From: Nitrososphaera sp.
GTDB taxonomy: Archaea; Thermoproteota; Nitrososphaeria; Nitrososphaerales; Nitrososphaeraceae
Assembly: GCA_025450475.1 (NCBI GenBank)
Contig: JANWHJ010000030.1
Span: 1-6,487, forward strand
Length of the DNA: 6,487 bases
Direction of reading: 5' to 3'
Below the pieces are notes generated by a model that saw only the letters and a list, made by a program, of their open reading frames with translations, was not told the origin of the DNA and searched no databases. Below, one piece after another: positions 5,140-6,487 of the stretch. The position numbers and the translations under genes were made by a program. Position 1 is the stretch's first letter, and each line of letters opens with the position of its first letter.

Positions 5140-6487
5140 GTGCAAAAAGGACCGCTGCTTGCCTTAAGCATAATGTTTGTCCTGATTTTCTCTGCGTTTG
5201 CCACGGTCAGCTCATCTTTTGCTCAGACTCAAAAAGGCGCGTATATCGACCAAGCGAGATTCATCGAGCGGAGCGACGAAAACCTCGCACTGGAGGAAGT
5301 CAAATCCGGCGGCTTTGACGCCTACTATTTCAGAATCCCTCTTGAAGTCGCGGATGACGCAAAGGATGACTCGCGCCTAAGGACGTACGACAGGACTGCT
5401 GGCTCGGCAGGGCTTCTGTTCAACCCGGCGCCAGCAGGAGGCGACTCGATGAACCCGTTCCAGTTTAGAGAAGTCAGGTATGCCATGAACTATCTTGTAG
5501 ACCGCGAGTTTGTCGTCAATGAAATCCTGAAGGGCTACGGAAACCCAATGATCGAACCGTTCGGAGTGTATTCTCCGGAATACCTCAACGTCCTTGATGT
5601 AGTCGAGTCATTCGGCTTCCGCCACAACCCGCGCCTAGCTGAGGACATAATAAGCGACACGTTGACGGCGGCCGGCGCAACAATAGAAGATGACAAATGG
5701 ATGTTTAGCGGTAAGCCGATCACAATCAAGATCCTGATAAGGCTGGACGACGCAGCGAGAAAGTCAGTGGGCGAGGACCTTGCTTCGAGGCTTGAAGGGA
5801 TCGGCTTTACGGTCCAGAAAGAATACGGCGACTTGAACAAGGCCAATTCAGTTGTTTACGGCTCTGACCCGCAGGACTTCCATTGGCATATTTACACAGA
5901 AGGGTTTGCAGGTACGTCAGTTTTTGTAAAGTACAACCCCCTTACGGTCGGTCAGATGTACGGGCCTTGGTACGGCGCCCTGCCGGGCGCGCAGAACCCA
6001 GCGTTTTGGCAGTACCAGAACTCCACCCTTGACGAGCTTACACAGAGGATATTTTTCTTCAACTTTACATCAGAGGCTGAAAGGAACGAGCTTGTTAGAA
6101 CTGCAATCAGGGCAGGTGTGCAGGAGTCAGTCCGGATTTTCCTTGTCCAAAGAACAGAACCGTTCGTGACGTCTGCTTCATTGCAGGGCATGGTTAACGA
6201 CTTTGGTGCCGGAATAACAAGTAAGTATTCGCTGCTCAATGCACGGCCGGCCGAAGGAAATTCGCTTGACATCGGGGTAAAGTTGAGTCATCAGGGCGCA
6301 TGGAACGGCATAGGTGGCCTAAACGACGCTTACAGCAGAGACATCTATTATTCCCTGGTTGACACCGCCACGTTCAGGGACCCCTACACTGGTGAGATTA
6401 TCCCAGTGAGGGCAGAGTGGACAAGCATTTCAACTGAAGGCCCGGCTGGCACGCTGGAGGTGGTGCAGGACGCGCAGACGTGGGACC
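5140..6487 (+). CDS. Secreted ABC transporter solute-binding protein, family 5 type, C-terminally partial
   Basis: The frame is open without a stop for 449 codons to the right edge. Residues 5-28 form a signal peptide (LLALSIMFVLIFSAF core, likely cut after SFA at 28). There is no lipobox cysteine, so membrane anchoring, if any, must come from beyond the window. Residues 33-61 (GAYIDQARFIERSDENLAL onward, ending in FDAY) match the strand and helix where family 5 proteins read GxYVDxVxF..GEIDAY. Residues 105-150 (NPFQFREVRYAMNYLVDREF, then GYGNPM and PFGVYSPEY) are the typical VRxAINYxIDRE segment. Residues 375-449 (SHQGAWNGIGGLNDAYSRDI and RDPYTGEIIPVRAEWT) look like the beginning of a family 5 domain, so the order appears permuted. 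GTG at 5140 is preferred because it gives a complete signal peptide and fits the TATA spacing; ATG at 5173 would truncate the signal peptide. It presumably serves the importer whose ATPase lies 50 bp upstream; the ligand is unknown. Confidence 0.9.
   Translation, partial: MQKGPLLALSIMFVLIFSAFATVSSSFAQTQKGAYIDQARFIERSDENLALEEVKSGGFDAYYFRIPLEVADDAKDDSRLRTYDRTAGSAGLLFNPAPAGGDSMNPFQFREVRYAMNYLVDREFVVNEILKGYGNPMIEPFGVYSPEYLNVLDVVESFGFRHNPRLAEDIISDTLTAAGATIEDDKWMFSGKPITIKILIRLDDAARKSVGEDLASRLEGIGFTVQKEYGDLNKANSVVYGSDPQDFHWHIYTEGFAGTSVFVKYNPLTVGQMYGPWYGALPGAQNPAFWQYQNSTLDELTQRIFFFNFTSEAERNELVRTAIRAGVQESVRIFLVQRTEPFVTSASLQGMVNDFGAGITSKYSLLNARPAEGNSLDIGVKLSHQGAWNGIGGLNDAYSRDIYYSLVDTATFRDPYTGEIIPVRAEWTSISTEGPAGTLEVVQDAQTWD

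Noticed and set aside
5198..5380. Short plus-strand open frame within the binding-protein gene
   Set aside because: It is out of frame with the 449-codon frame that has a signal peptide and family 5 segments.
5952..6272. 106-codon minus-strand open frame
   Set aside because: It is antisense to the binding-protein gene, and its product shows no domain or motif.

Overview
The window is archaeal, most likely from an ammonia-oxidiser-type thaumarchaeon related to Nitrososphaera (inference). Diphthine-ammonia ligase (Dph6) of the short single-domain type, SRP54 with a DTWRPGA G2 segment, and a Pus10-type tRNA pseudouridine synthase together exclude bacteria. The moderate GC content (roughly half), the tight gene packing and the TATA-like boxes placed directly upstream of start codons fit the Nitrososphaera group. 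Lineage below phylum was not tested.

Left two thirds (1 to about 4187), minus strand: one compact gene string, read from right to left as dph6, srp54, pus10, an unnamed HExxH protein, and a nucleotidyltransferase that runs off the left edge. The junctions are tight: dph6 stop abuts the srp54 start (TAAATG), srp54 and pus10 overlap by 23 bp, pus10 and the HExxH gene are 39 bp apart, and the HExxH and nucleotidyltransferase genes overlap by 8 bp. This looks like one transcription unit. Its recognised members serve translation and protein sorting: diphthamide on elongation factor 2, signal recognition particle targeting, and pseudouridine 54/55 in tRNA. The last two genes have no assigned role.

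Middle (about 4188 to 4273): a short divergent intergenic region with an AT-rich box for each direction. Both boxes sit at a distance expected for leaderless transcripts, and they help to choose the start codons.

Right third (4274 to 6487), plus strand: an oligopeptide/dipeptide-type ABC transporter ATPase (DppF/OppF family), then 50 bp with its own TATA-like box, then the first 449 codons of a secreted solute-binding protein of SBP family 5 type that runs off the right edge. No permease gene is visible. The segment order of the binding protein looks permuted relative to ordinary family 5 proteins.

There is no RNA gene, mobile element, CRISPR array or repeat family that I can support. No gene-free stretch exceeds about 90 bases. 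I do not see an obviously new system. The points most worth checking are the uncharacterised HExxH/nucleotidyltransferase pair, the changed active-site loop of Pus10, and the permuted binding protein.
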